A stretch of 64,000 nt of DNA from Luzula sylvatica (GCA_946800325.1 OX326959.1:17762862-17826861); one strand, 5' to 3'. Numbered from the stretch's first letter, positions 34,030 to 51,078 are shown. The notes: a model not told the origin generated them from the letters alone. Numbers and translations: made by a program.

Positions 34030-34630
34030 AAATAGGCAAATATGCAATCAGAATTGGACCAGTTCATAATCTGGGCCCGCTCAGAATTTAGGGTTTTAAT
34101 CTAATTTCTAATAATTAGATTTTAATCTGAATTTTGGGCTTATTCTGATTTTATTTAGTTTTGGGCTTTAATTCTGAAATTAGGGTTTCTTAACCTAATT
34201 TCGAATTTAACCTAAAATTGCCTATATATATATTCAGAATTTCATTTTTCTCTCTCTTCTCTCTCTAATTTTCTGACCTAATTCGGCTGCCGAATTTTCT
34301 CTCTTTCACACAAAATCGAGATTGAGATCTGGAGAGTTTTTGAGTAGAGTTTCTGAGCAAGTTCTTGAGAGGAATAATCGTGACACCGACTAGAACGGTG
34401 TTGGCGGTTTCGATCAGACGAAATCAAGGTGGACACGAGTAGAGGGAGTGCAAAAGCAATCCTTGGAGAAGGTTCACGAAATCTGGATAAGCAGGCTTCA
34501 CGTACTAACTTGTACGAGGTAAAATTCTGAATAACTCTTCCTTTTTCGTGGTTTTTCGAACGTGATCCCGGTAGAATTAGGTTATACATGTGTAAATAAT
34601 TCCGCTGCACATCTCTAATTCATGTGTATA
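34030..34630 (+). mobile_element. LTR-like fragment, distant relative of the nested element's LTR
   Basis: Pyrimidine-rich leader-like sequence (34244-34266) with a TATATATAT box near 34204. It has AGGTGGACACGAGTAGAG at about 34430, matching AGGTGGATACGAGTAGAG in the nested LTRs. ATTCCGCTGCAC near 34600 resembles the CCGCTGC block near the end of those LTRs. The ends are not resolved. The region just beyond the next hAT element (35200-35400) may be its internal continuation. Confidence 0.4.
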
Positions 34631-34642
34631 ACCCTACATGAT

Positions 34643-35190
34643 TAGGGGTGTCAATGGGGCGGATATTGTCCGAACCGACTTGAACCGTATCCGAAGAAAT
34701 ATCCGGATCCGAAAAAAAATCCGGATCCGGACGGAAGTGGATCCCGAACCGTATCCGTTTTTACGGGTATGGATCCGGATCTAAGAGCTAATTTTTTGAT
34801 GGATCCGGATATGGATCCGGATAGTATCCGGATCCGAATAAAATTTGTAAACGGGTAACCGTTTTGTTAAAATCATGATCAAAATCATAGTAATACTTAA
34901 TAGACAATAACTATATTTTAATTCATAATAATAGTTAATAATCAATAATATATATGATTTGTTTTAAAATTATAAAATAATCAAGACTTGAATCCTAAAA
35001 ATATTATTATATTATTATATCATAGTATCCGCGACAATATCCGAACCGGATCCGTATCCGTATCCGTTTAATATCCGAACCGTATCCAGATCCGGGTAAT
35101 ACCGTATCCGGATTCGTATCCAAAAAAAAATATGGATATGGATCTGGTATGACCACTATCCGAACCGTATCCAAACCGTTGACACCCCTA
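34643..35190. mobile_element. hAT-like MITE with ATCCG subterminal repeats
   Basis: TAGGGGTGTCAA at 34643 and TTGACACCCCTA ending 35190. Flanks TACATGAT and GGCATGAT share six of eight bases. Both subterminal zones consist of TATCCG/GGATCC units; the middle is AT-rich. Same family as 3858-6612 and 47243-47880. Confidence 0.72.
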
Positions 35191-35636
35191 GGCATGATAC
35201 ACAACGGAAATAACAAAAATTTTACGTTGCGGGACATATCCACAAGGATCCGTGCAACTAAATTAAACATCGACAGAAGAATTTGCGTTTATTACTTCCG
35301 AATCACGCTTGATTCGGTGACGACAAAAACCGACAGTGGCTTGGGATTGATCGCGTCTAACTCCAAACAATGAGGTCTCTTCTCGTTTCCAAAGGTGTAA
35401 TTACAAAGGTGTTCATGATATTTCTCATTTAGCAGGGATATACGCAAGACCAGGCCCACACCTTAGTCAATTATGACATTTAACATAAACCCTTCAAAAA
35501 TATAAGCCCTATACTTTATTAATATATACATGCCCCCAAAGTTTTTTTTTTGTGCAAAATATTGCTCTCTCTTCACGCTAGTTGTTGGTCTTGTTTTTAA
35601 AGTAATAATTAGATTCAATTTGTGTATATTTTACAA

Positions 35637-35710
35637 AAATTTGAGTGGTGTAATGATAAAGTGTGTGTTTTGAAAATGAGAAATCTTGAGTTCGAAATCC
35701 TAAAACAACA
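35637..35710 (+). mobile_element. tRNA-derived SINE-like unit
   Basis: A-box-like GAGTGGTGTAATGATAAAG followed about 30 bp later by a B-box-like GAGTTCGAAATCC, then AT-rich sequence. This spacing fits an internal RNA polymerase III promoter. Not a tRNA: no cloverleaf could be closed. Confidence 0.4.
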
Positions 35711-35986
35711 TATTTTGAATTATTTTTCAGTTTGTCCCCTCCCCATACCTCCCCATAAACTCATCCTGAACCCACTCCTGGGTATGGTATGGTCCCTGTC
35801 CCATATTAATTTTTGAAAAAATGCAATAAAACTCCCATATTTTTTAATTTTCCAATTTTTCAAAATATCCATAAAATATTCTTGATATTTCTTAATTTGG
35901 TCCAAGGCCAGGCAAACATCAAGATAGCCCAAAATTACGACCCACCTTGTTGTATTTAACTAGGCCTCTGATATTTTCCTATAACG

Positions 35987-35991
<5 letters not shown>

Positions 35992-36024
<33 letters not shown>

Positions 36025-36040
36025 ACACACACACACACAA
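35992..36040. repeat. (CT)n(CA)n microsatellite in the CcdA leader
   Basis: About 15 CT units then about 7 CA units, ending some 30 bp before the CcdA start codon, so probably in the 5' UTR or core promoter. Confidence 0.9.
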
Positions 36041-36072
36041 AGGGAAGAACAAACTGCAACACATTCGTCGCA

Positions 36073-38294
36073 ATGAGGAGTTGCTACAGTAGGTTATTGC
36101 TCTGTGCACAAGCCACCAATACAAAATCGGCCCCTAAAGCAGGTTATTCTTTGTTTTCCTTTTATTTCTCAAGATTTTTCTTAAACATGCAATTCAAAAC
36201 TCTCACAATTATACTCATTTTTGTGTAATAGGAGCTGTGAGTAAACCCAAATTAACTGTCCCAGCAAAGAAAATCGTATTGCCCACTATAACTACTGCCA
36301 TAGCAGGTAAATTAGTAAATACCATTTTCTTATCGATTCGTGGATATCGTGACACGCTTAAGGTGTTTGATGAAATGCTTGTTTATTTTTTGTAGTGGGA
36401 GGATTGTTTGCAGTTTCCAGTGCAGCAAATGCTTCATCTCTCGAACACATATCAGTATATTCTAAATTCTTCTTATCAATTAAGAGTTAAGGAAATTGAA
36501 TGTTTCAATCTAATTGATAAAATTTCAGACTTTAGTTCATGCACCGATTTTAGCCGATATAAATCTGGGAGATTGGTTCGGTGGTGTATTATTTTCGGCT
36601 GGTCAACAAGCTAACGAAGCAGTTCAAGACCAATTATCCGCTCTTAGTTTCACCAGGTTCGTAATCGTAAGATTCATAACCATTTTGAATTTTGCCATTT
36701 CGAAATTCATTTCAATTCAATTTTGTGAAATTGCAGTTTAGCAGTAATATTCGGCGCAGGGCTAGTCACTAGTTTATCCCCTTGTACACTGAGCGTTCTT
36801 CCTCTCACTCTAGGTTACATAGGTAAATAAACATATCGCTATCATATTTTGAAATAACTTAACATTATTAATTTTCTTAAATATTTTATGTTTTTCCTAA
36901 TTTTGTAGGGGCATTTGGTTCTGGAAAAAGCAAAACTGAGGTAAACTTATTTTCTTAAGTAATTTCATTAAAGAGAGATAAAATTATCTACACAAACCAA
37001 TTTGAGTCTTGACAGGTAATCGGGAATTCGGTAGCGTTTTCGTTGGGGTTGGCAACAACACTCGCCGGACTCGGAATCGCTGCATCATTTGCCGGAAAGG
37101 CATACGGACAAGTCGGACAAGGCCTTCCGATAGCCGCTTCTGTTTTGGCCATCGTTATGGGGTTCAATCTTCTCGAAGTAATCTTCTAAAAGAAAAAATA
37201 AACTTGATATTTTCCATGTTTGAATTGTAGGGGTATACATGATATTTTTTTTTTTGAAACAGGTGATTGAATTACAACTGCCGTCATTTTTCAATGATTA
37301 CGACCCTCGCGCAGCTGCGGCGAACTTACCTTCAAGTAATAAATACATCTTATATTATGAAAAAAATCATTTATACCCCTCCAAAATATTTATTGTTATG
37401 AATAAATACCCCTACAAAATAGGAAAAATTTCACCAATACCCTTCCTCTCCGGATTAATACATACATGGTATTTCTGATTTTTGTAGGGAATCCGCAAAC
37501 ACTTTCTATTTTGTAGGGGTATATGCGATATTTACATATTTATAATTGATTATTCATACAAGCTTGCCTTCTTTACACTTGACCATCCACACTTTTGTAA
37601 CTTCTACACGATGAAGTATAAAAATATTTTGAAAATATACTAATATATATGGTTTGAAACATAGGTGCACAAGCATATTTAGCGGGCCTCACATTCGCCT
37701 TGGCGGCTTCTCCTTGTAGTACACCCGTACTCGCCACTCTTCTAGGATACGTCGCCACCTCTAGGGTATTCTTTTTTTGCAACTTTTTTCAAAAACAACC
37801 CTCTCATCTTCTCGTATTTTTTAAACAACCCCTACTTATTTATCAGGATCCATTAGTAGGAGGGAGTTTGTTGTTAACGTATACCACTGGTTATATTGCC
37901 CCTCTTCTTCTAGCAGCTTCCTTTGCTGGTGCCCTTCAGGTCTATTTTTTCTCATTTTTTTTATTTTTATGAATGACATATAAATTTGTATGCAATTATA
38001 TGTAAATAGTTTTGGTAAATAAGTTTCCTCTTTATTTTTGTTATATGCAGAGTTTGCTATCTTTTAGACGGTATTCAGCTTGGATAAACCCAATCAGGTA
38101 CACATTTTGAACTAAAGTTGAAAGTATTATAATATTCAAACGTTTTCTAGGGGTAAAAATGCAAAAATTCACAATAGTTATTTTTTGGAGCTAGAATATT
38201 TATTTGTTTGTTGTGCAGCGGTGGGCTTTTACTCGGAGGAGGAATTTATACGCTGTTGGATAGATTATTTCCCGTCTCGTCCATGGTGATGTAA
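36073..38294 (+). CDS. CCDA: Chloroplast cytochrome c biogenesis protein CcdA-like, 12 exons, 333 aa
   Basis: Exons: 36073-36142, 36232-36306, 36396-36454, 36529-36656, 36737-36822, 36909-36940, 37016-37177, 37263-37335, 37665-37765, 37847-37939, 38051-38097, 38219-38294. All introns are GT/AG and all phases close (1002 nt). The product is a polytopic thylakoid-membrane thiol-disulfide transporter that passes reducing power from stroma to lumen for cytochrome c/b6f assembly. The two redox cysteines sit in the hallmark motifs [20 protein letters not shown] (C127) and [18 protein letters not shown] (C246), in two homologous halves. The N-terminus ([20 protein letters not shown]) is Ser/Thr/basic and lacks acidic residues, as in a plastid transit peptide, but is short. 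Length is close to Arabidopsis CCDA (about 350 aa). Nothing in the reading frame is broken. Confidence 0.95.
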
Positions 38295-39518
38295 CATAAT
38301 TAAATGTATGAATAAACAAGCAATATAAACTTTAAAATGTAAATTTTGAATTTGAACTTTTGTTTGCAATTCTAGTTCTAATTGTGCCCTTTTTGTTGAT
38401 TACGATTATATTAAGCACAATTTCTTGTGTAGGCCTGTGAATTCTCAAAATATAGTGGTGTACTCGTTGAAAATAGGCACCCCTTTATTTGTATTAAGTT
38501 AGAAAGTTTAGACACATCATTTGAAAAATTAGGAGTGATTTTAGTGATGTTTCTCATATTTTGTAAAGATGTTGATAAAGGACAAACAAAGCCGAGACTT
38601 TGGGCCCTTCAAAATAAAAAAGTCTTGAAGATGATTAGTTAGTCTAGAATTTAATTGAACAAAAAATAATAATAAACATCCTCCTTCAAATAATTTTATT
38701 TGACTTGACATTACATTTCACCCACGGCCACAGCACATCTAACTTCTAAAATTATACAAGTAAACAATACTTGATTTGCAAACGAACAACTCACTAGAAC
38801 CTTTTTTTTTGTGGGAAGTCTTGATGAAAAATTGAAAGACAAAAATGAAAAGAAAAGATATATAGAAAGAAAATTTCAAACCTAGGAAAATTGAAGAAAC
38901 AAAAAAAAAATACATTCATCTAGAAAATAAAATAAAATAAAAATCTCATATCAAAATTTCACTTTGTATTATGTAGTTCTGAATCTCTGATGGTTAAAAT
39001 AAGTCAATATTTTTTTTAAGCATGAGTTTAGTCTGTAAAAAAAATTCATTTAATTTTTAGGTAATCATGAATTCGGTGGTCATGTTAGTAAATGTCTGCT
39101 AAGATACTCAAAAGAACATCCCTGGTATTGATGGTATTTCCCATTATTTAGGGGTATACAAGAAATTTGAGGTTTATGTAGAGAATACACCAGAAATTTA
39201 CATTCAATTGCTATTTGTGTAATCAGCACATGGCTTATCTACTGTGGTAGTTAGCCTCACACACCAAATTATTATTCTTCACACGTAACCAAAAATTTCT
39301 TCTTCCTTAACCGTGTCAAAATTTCCACCAAACTATTTTGTCATTTTGTATTTCGTCAAAAACTCGTCATAATTTAATTCTTAAGAAAAAATATATAATA
39401 GAAAACCATTAAAGTCCATATCCAAACAAATAAATTAAAACCTCTCGGCCGTGAACATCATAAATTTACCATATAAAAAACAGCATTATAATTTTAATCG
39501 CCATTCTCTACTCCCACA
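38295..39518. other. Spacer between CcdA and HCT-like gene 1
   Basis: AT-rich, no gene. From about 38815 it shows scattered similarity to 60330-60380 (GACAAAAATGAAAAGAAAAGATA), and 39410-39518 is clearly similar to 60478-60575 (TCCATATCCAAACAAATAAA). The HCT duplication therefore includes downstream DNA. Confidence 0.6.
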
Positions 39519-44035
<4,517 letters not shown>

Positions 44036-45130
44036 CTAGCGTTGCGTCCGCGCGATTGCGCGGGTTTGTTTTTTTTTTCTTCTGGAAATCTTAGTTTTGT
44101 TGATTGTTGATTGTTCATTGTTTGTTTGCATTGCTTGTAAATACAAAAATATTTTCGTCATACACCAAGCAAGGTTCAAAAATTATTTGTAACAAAATTA
44201 TTATGTTATCCGTGTCTGATATAGAATGAACATTTATTTATGAACGAAAACAAAATTTGTCTTGAATCTAAATAATTTTACGGTATATGTTGATTGCATG
44301 CATGCTATGAATAAATTATGGGTACATTTTAATTGACATCTAAAAAATACATAATATATGAATATTTCATAAAAAAACAACATATGTTGATATATCTTTC
44401 AAAAGAGCGAACAATTTTTTTTCGATATAAATTTTTTACGCATGTTGTATTTGCCTCAGTAAATCATGATTTTATAAATTTTAGAGCGAGAACCCTTCGA
44501 ATTTTTTAAGAGCCGGATTTCTCAAACAATTCGAACGGTTCTTACTTTAAATTTTGTTTTTTATTTTATATATCAATTGCAAAAATGGGCAAAGTCAGGA
44601 AAATAAGCCAAAAATATATTTGTATTTTTTATATCTCTGCTCGTAATTTATTTTGTATTTCCCATTTTATGATATTGGAATTTGTTTTCCGTTTTCGTAC
44701 TCATATTTGTATTTTCATTCATATTCTTATTCATATTCTTATTCTTATTCTTATTCTTATTCGTATTTTGCATTTTGTTTTTTGTATTTCGTAATTCGTA
44801 ATTCGTATTTCCTGTTTTGTTTTTCGTAGTGCACAATTAATAATTTGTTGTTCATAATCGTACTCATGTTCGTATTTGGATTCATATTCGTACTGGCATC
44901 TCGTATTTGTGTTTGTATTTCGTATTTGTATTTCATTATTGTATTTCGTATTTGCATTATATGTTGGCCATAAATGAAGTAAATAATTTGTTTCTCTTAA
45001 TGTTTGCCGCTCATGTTTTTGCTGTCTTTTGTTTCGTAAGTGAAACAGTGAAATTGTGCTGATGCGACATGACCATTGAAACTAATTATTTGTGTCTGCA
45101 CATTCGTTTGAATGTAGCGGTTGTTTTGTG
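44036..45130 (-). mobile_element. Helitron-like element, same family as 11.3-12.1 kb, opposite strand
   Basis: The minus-strand 3' end is CCCGCGCAATCGCGCGG, then ACGCAACG, CTAG (44039-44036) and T. Inside, 44640-44960 is a degenerate array of TTCGTATTTG-like units, the reverse complement of the array at 11640-11830. It also shares a GCATGCAT block near the 3' end. The 5' limit is uncertain (about 45130). No helicase ORF. Confidence 0.5.
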
Positions 45131-45138
45131 GACGTTTT

Positions 45139-46445
45139 TTTGTGATGCTTATTTTTATTCAATTAGGCCATGTTTTGTATTTTATTTCTCATATTTCTAG
45201 GGATATACACAAAATTCTTCAACTCGCCCAACCCGCCCAACCCGATCCGAACCGACCCGTTTTTTGCGGGTTTCGAAGTTGTTGGGTCGGGTCCGGGTTG
45301 GAACCTTGACAAACCTGGAAGTATGGGTTGGGTTACGAATTTGAAACTAAAAACCCGCATTAACCCAACCCGACCCGTATAATTCCAAATTTCCAAATAA
45401 TTGTTTAAGTTTTTAATATAAATTATGTGGTATGCTATTTTTTCGTAATTTATATTGCTATGATTTATTTATTAGTAATTATTTTCAATATTATATAGTA
45501 TATTATCTTCTTTTACCTTATATGAATATTATGTTTATCAAGTAATTAAAATTTCTCAAATTAAAATACAAAATTTCTTAACTTACATGATTTGTTTTTG
45601 GACAAAAAATGAGTATCCTCTTTTGTTATTTTTATTTTGTTTAAGAGTAAGTTTCATCTTTGGTTATTATTTTGTGTTTTCTTTAATAGTAAGTTTTTTA
45701 TTTCTTTATGATCACTATATCAGTTTTGTCATCAAATATATAATTTGTTTGAACTTTGAAAATTTTCTATATAATATGTATTTTCTATTTATTGTCCGAA
45801 AAAATGACATTAATATAATGAGATGTTGATTATGCATGTTTAATTTTGATTTGCGTGTTTGTACAATATTTTTCGATGATATAATTGAAAATATAATTTT
45901 TGTTCTATACTTTTTTGTGAACATATTAACACATATTGTTATAGTGTGTATTTACGAAAAAAAAACCCGGCTAACCCGCCCAACCCGGTCAAGATGGGTT
46001 TGAAAATTTTTATAGGTATCATGGGTTGGGTTGGTTGGAAAAATGAAAATCCGTTCTAGTTGGGTTGTGTTACATTTTAAATAAAAATCCGTCCAACCCG
46101 GTCTACGTACACCCCTACGTATTTCTTTTCTCGTCCTTTTTATGGTTTTTTTTTGTATGGCAGATTGTCATTAGATTGTGTGTTTGTGCCAATATGTTCA
46201 TGGAAGTTCTGTCTTTAAATTTTTTTAAATTATTTGTTTCTTTTGTTGTCTAGGCGTGATGTTTATTTTTATTCAATTATGTTTGGGCCATGTTTTGTAT
46301 CTTATTTCTCATATTTCTTTTTTTTTTGCTTTTCTTTATTTTTTTTTCTATGGAAGATTGTCATTAGATTGTGCGTTTGTGCCAACATGTTGAAGAAGTT
46401 CTTCAATATGTCTTTTAAATTATTTGTTTCTTTTGTTGTTTAGAC
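45139..46445. repeat. About 190-bp tandem duplication, first copy interrupted by a hAT element
   Basis: Copy 1 is 45139-45197 plus 46118-46254 and copy 2 is 46255-46445. Shared landmarks in order are ATTTTTATTCAATTA, GGCCATGTTTTGTAT, TTATTTCTCATATTTC, GATTGTCATTAGATTGTG, and AAATTATTTGTTTCTTTTGT. The interruption lies exactly after CATATTTC in copy 1. Confidence 0.8.
45198..46117. mobile_element. hAT-like element with AACCCG subterminal repeats
   Basis: TAGGGATATACAC at 45198 and GTACACCCCTA ending 46117. Target duplication CATATTTC (45190-45197) and CGTATTTC (46118-46125), seven of eight matching. Subterminal zones carry CCCAACCCG/GGGTTGG units; the middle is AT-rich without an ORF. Confidence 0.78.
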
Positions 46446-47098
46446 ATGATGGCATTAGTACATTGCATTTTTGCAGAAGGCGTGAAAAGAAAGTGTTATC
46501 ATCACAAAATATTTTAGGTTCTCACATGAAGAAATTTAGTAAAAAAATGCAATAACCAGTTACATAGGATAGGAAATGAGTAAATAGCCTCAGAACAAAG
46601 TTCTCAACTAAAATGCGCATTGAATTAACAATGAACATTGATAAGATTCCATCCGTACTATCATAACGCAACCTAGCACGCTTGCTCACTGCAGGGTAGC
46701 CAATGGTAACAACTATGGACACACTTAACAATTTCCATACTCGAACAATGTACAAAATAATTGAATAATTATCAAGATGATAATTTCGTAATCATCACTG
46801 GCTATGATGTACAAACAAAATAAAAAGAAGGCATGAATAGAGAAAAGATGGCTTGAATAGCAGTAGATACGCAACCTATGTATGTCCACAACATTTATTT
46901 TCAAACACCAACCATGTTATCAACATTTTGTGATAAGGTTCCACTACCATTTTTATTATATCCTTGCATGTTCCAAATTGAAAGGTAAGAAAGAACAGAA
47001 ACCGTACCAACGGCCAAACCAAAATCGCACAATCACAAACACCGCCAGAAACCTATCGAAGAAGAAAAAAGAAGAAAGCAAGCAAACAAAAAACAAAA
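46446..47098. other. Spacer, nothing recognised
   Basis: No gene supported. The minus-strand frame at 46522-46755 shows no recognisable domain. Confidence 0.45.
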
Positions 47099-48175
47099 AA
47101 AAGAGAAGAATGGGCTGGCTTGCAGAAGAAGGCAGAAGCAGAACAAATGTTATCGATGTACCAAAGAAAGACATGAACCATGAAAAGGGCTCATTAATAG
47201 CGAGAGCATACAGGAAAAAGATGCAACACACGGTGTTACACATAGGGGTGTCAACGGTTCGGATCCGGTTCGGATAGTGGTCATACCAGATCCATATCCA
47301 TATTTTTTTTTCGGATACGGATTCGGATACGGAATTACCCGGATCCGGATACGGTTCGGCTAATAAACGGATACGGATACGGTTCGGATATTGTCGGATA
47401 CGGATACGGATACGGTTCTCTTTCGGATATTAAAACGGATACTATGTTATCATGACATGAATTACTTTTTTAGCTATAAATATATATAATTTGTGACGTG
47501 AACGATAAACTTGATTATATTTAAACGTAATTTTACGATTCCGAGTTTAAATCACTCACAAATCATTATTTTGTATATGATTTTTCAACTAATATCAAAT
47601 ATAATACATAAAAAATAATATATAATATACGTATTCGGATCCGGTTCCGGATACTCGAATCCGATTCCGAGTATCCGGATCCTAAAATTACCCGGATCCG
47701 GAACACGGATCCGGTTCCTGCACCAAAATCGAATATCGAATCCGGTTCCGGATCCTAAAATTAGCAACCGGATCCATATCCGGATCCACTCGGATCCGGA
47801 TATTTTTTTCGAATCCGGATATTTCTTCGGATACGGTTCGGGTCGGTTCAGGCAGTATCCACACCATTGACATCCCTAGACTTACACACCGCCCTTTGTG
47901 GACTCATACACCAAAAAAAGAAAAGAAATGGACCATAAGAACCGAGCGCAAGGTGACATAAAAAGCAAAAAAGAGAAGAATGGGCAGGCTTGCAGAACAA
48001 ACCAGAACAAATACTTTCGGTCTACCGAGGAAAGACGTGAACCATGAGAAGGGCTCATTGAACACCGAGAACATACAGGATAAAGTTGGAACACACCACC
48101 ATTGGTGGTCTCATAGACCAGAATAGAGGGGAGAAATGTACCATAAGAACCGAGCGCAAGACCAAAAAAAGAAGC
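47099..48175. repeat. About 200-230-bp tandem duplication, first copy interrupted by a hAT element
   Basis: Copy 1 is 47099-47242 plus 47881-47972; copy 2 is 47973-48175. Shared order: AAGAGAAGAATGGGC, GGCTTGCAGAA, GAACCATGA, AAGGGCTCATT, ACAGGA, and ACCATAAGAACCGAGCGCAAG. The insertion lies in the ACACACC stretch. Confidence 0.75.
47243..47880. mobile_element. hAT-like element with ATCCG subterminal repeats
   Basis: TAGGGGTGTCAA at 47243; the right terminus TTGACATCCCTA ends at 47878, with two more bases before the best duplication. Flanks are GTTACACA (47235-47242) and CTTACACA (47881-47888), seven of eight matching. Same family as 3858-6612 in the opposite orientation; the internal AATGATTTGTGAGTGATTTA stretch is shared. 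Confidence 0.78.
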
Positions 48176-48399
48176 CAAAAAGTTGAGTCGGCTTGCCACA
48201 ATCACGATAAGTACATCGGATGGACATAACAAAGGCAGCAGAAAGATCAAAAGGCCAGAACAAAATCATGCAAAAATGATCATACGGTGAGAGCAAAAAG
48301 CCCCAATCTAAGACACAATCAGACGGCAACAAAGAACAGAACGTGGAAGCACCTAATGCAAGCAAAAATGGTTGCATTAATATTTTTCTAGATATAAAT

Positions 48400-48900
48400 A
48401 TATGAAACTAGACTAAATAATGGAGTTTTTCTCACAAAATAATATGATGGTCGGGATTTTCTCTCAATATTTAGAATAGAGTGATGTAAGAAATGAAGGC
48501 TTGAGGGAGGCTATTTATAGGATGAAATGAGGCAGTCCCCAGCCCACAAACCCTTCAATTCTACCTAAAATCACGTTCCCAAATAGAAAGGAGCGTCCCC
48601 GAGATGCTTCTCCAAAACCTGGGTTGGATTAGCACCAGACCAAACTAAAATTGTATTGTGCATCCGGATGCAAGGATGGAAAGTCCGGACTTACTTAGAC
48701 GTGTGCATAATTCTTAATGATGTGTTCGGACGCAAGAAATGGTGCGTCCGGACGCACCACCACTTCTAGAGTATACAAAAGAGTGATTTGAGATCGTGTA
48801 GGTCATCAAATCTTCATGTCTAGTCCATGTTTCATCACGTTCTATTTCGGAGGTTTTCGGTGTTTGTCTTCAAATTTTGTATACGTTCCTCTTCTAGTAT
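48400..48900 (-). mobile_element. LTR-like fragment with GCGTCCGGACGC palindromes
   Basis: On the minus strand a TATAAATAG box (48519-48511) lies downstream of palindromes TGCATCCGGATGCA (about 48662), AGTCCGGACT (about 48681) and GCGTCCGGACGC (about 48749), plus GTTCGGACGC at 48727. This matches the order seen in the outer element's LTR, palindromes then TATA. TG/CA ends were not identified. The stretch 48901-49140 shows nothing else. Confidence 0.45.
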
Positions 48901-49759
48901 TATGATGTATTATTTGCGATGCTTCATGTAGAACCTTCTACGGATTTGATTTTTCCTTTTGTGTGGTATTCATCTAACGACTTTTCAATATATAAATCGG
49001 GTCGTATCCTGATTTTTTGTGTCTTCATGTATAGTGTTGTGTATTATCATGATTGTCTTGTGTATATTGTATATATCTATGAATCACATTTAGATGAAAT
49101 CATTAGTAATTCAATATTGTTTCGAACCACATCAAACAAGACAACACTTCAAACTTGCATGATCATAAATCCGAATGACTCGGAAACTAAATTTTCATAA
49201 ATCCGAATAATCCGAAAACTTAATTTTTAGAGATCCGAATGATCCGATAATCAAATTTTACGAGACCCGAAAATCAAATTTTTCTGAACCTGAATGTTTC
49301 GAAAATCGAAACGATCCGAAAATTTAAATGATCCGAAACTGAACGACCCGGAATTGAACGATCCGAAAATCGAAAGGATCTGAAGACCGAAGAAACCGAA
49401 TGACCCGCAAACCGAACGTACGTAATCCGACGACACGAATGACGTGAAAAATCGAAATAACCGGATCCGAAGTAATCCGACCCTCCCTCGCCCGATTGCT
49501 AGCTATAATGGATACCTACATCTACATTTTTACTTTAAGAAGTCATTATACTTACTCCGAAGTATTTTCAAGGTATATGATGAGTCGTAACATAAGAAAT
49601 CTATTAATATTTTTTGCATGTTTCAAAAATATAGCTTTGAGATACCTTAAAGATAACTTAGGAATTAGGATTAGGATTTTTGTATGATTACCTAAATTGT
49701 TTGGTTGGTTTTGTCCGTATATCATGACTCTAAATTAAAAAATATTATTTATTCATGAC

Positions 49760-50020
49760 TTAATCTTGCTGAACTCTTGCTCCTTTGTTAGTGAAGGGAA
49801 AGGGATGAATGGGTCTCTGCTGACGATTGGGTCGGGAATTGCCTGATCGAGGCTTCAACTTTGGAGGCATAGGTAACTCCAATTCAAAGTCATAATTGAG
49901 CAAAGAAAATGTTTTTGACTCAGAAAAGTCCAGACCTTGTTGAGGAAAGAATTGAACTCGACGTGCAGATGAAAGTTTAGCATCCAGAAAATAGATAAGC
50001 ACTCCGTCCAGATAAGTTTC
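49760..50020 (-). other. Short open frame with coding-like content, unrecognised
   Basis: Minus-strand frame ETYLDGVLIYFLDAKLSS, then FPQQGLDFSESKTFSLLNYD, LPMPPKLKPRSG, ending GARVQQD and a stop. The composition is not low complexity and could be a last exon of an eroded gene. No upstream exon or family was recognised. The 49140-49490 stretch to its left is a degenerate GATCCGAA repeat tract. Confidence 0.25.
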
Positions 50021-50151
50021 CGAGAATTTAAAAATAAAATCTCATCTTTTGAATACTCCTAAAAAAATCTTATTCTCAAATACACGAGGAAAATTTCTTA
50101 TTTAATTCAAGATTTTTAATTTTTCGAGACCCATGACATTATCGTCGCATC

Positions 50152-50906
50152 TAGAGGTGGCAATCGGTCGGGTCGGGTCGGGTCGGGTTCGGGTCGTTTC
50201 GGTTTGCGGGTCATTCAGGTCGTTCGGGTCACGGATCGTTCGGGTTTCGGGTCGTTCGGGTTTGGGTCGTTTCGGTTTTCGGATCATTCGGTTTCGGGTC
50301 GTCTCGGTTTTCGGGTCGTCTCGGTTTTCGGGTCGTCTCGGTTTTCGGGTCATTCGGTTCCGGGTCGTTTCGATTTTCGGGTCATTCGGTTCCGGATCGT
50401 TTCGGTTTTCGGGTCATTCGGGTCCTAGCTATTTTGATTTTCGGGTAATTCGGATTTCGCAAAATTTGATTTCGAATCAATCGATTTTTCAAAAATTTAG
50501 TTTTCGGGCAATTCCGAATTTATTTTATTGATTCCAAGACATTTTAGCAATATTATATTGATTTTAACAATAATATTTTAATTTTTGGATCATTCGGGTC
50601 GTGAATTTCAGGTCATTCGGGTCATGAGTTTCGGGTCATTTGGATTCGGGTTAGTTCGGGTTACGGATCATTCGATTTCGGGTCAATTTCGGGTTCGGGT
50701 CATTCGATTTTGGGTCGATTTCAGGTTCGGATCATTCGGTTTCGAGTTGATTAAGGATTCGGGTCATTCGGTTTCGGGTTCGGGTTCGGGTTTGGGTTCG
50801 GGTCGTTGATTTTTCAATATTTTTGGGTCGGGTCGGGTCGGGTCGGGTTCGGGTTCGGACGGATCAGGTCATTTTTCAGATCGGGTCAGATTTTGCCAGC
50901 TCATCC
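50152..50906. mobile_element. Degenerate hAT-like element with GGTCGGGT repeats
   Basis: Begins TAGAGGTGGCAATCGGTCGG and ends TTTTGCCAGCTCATCCTA, imperfect inverted ends of the common plant TAGGGGTGGCAA type. Almost all of it is TCGGGTCATTCGGTTT-like tandem units. The long plus-strand frames rich in Gly/Phe/Ser/Arg are artefacts of the repeat. No clear 8-bp duplication. Confidence 0.5.
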
Positions 50907-50934
50907 TAAAAAATTATAGGGCTGGCCTTGATTT

Positions 50935-50960
50935 TGTGTGTGTGTGTGTGTGTGTGTGTG
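50935..50960. repeat. (TG)n microsatellite
   Basis: About 13 TG units. Confidence 0.9.
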
Positions 50961-51078
50961 GATGTACATATGTATATATAGATATGAGGATCCTCGTTTT
51001 TTTTTTCTAATACTGCATATTGTCGTATCTTATCAATCACAATATATGGTTTCCTAACCATTCCACATAGAATGCACG

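Noticed and set aside
34278..34610. 110-codon minus-strand ORF
   Set aside because: Begins with a non-ATG codon, runs antisense through an LTR-like leader and shows no domain.
50133..50531. Long Gly/Phe/Ser/Arg-rich frames around 50.1-50.8 kb
   Set aside because: Caused by GGTCGGGTTTCGG tandem repeats of a degenerate hAT-like element; three frames show the same pseudo-coding pattern.
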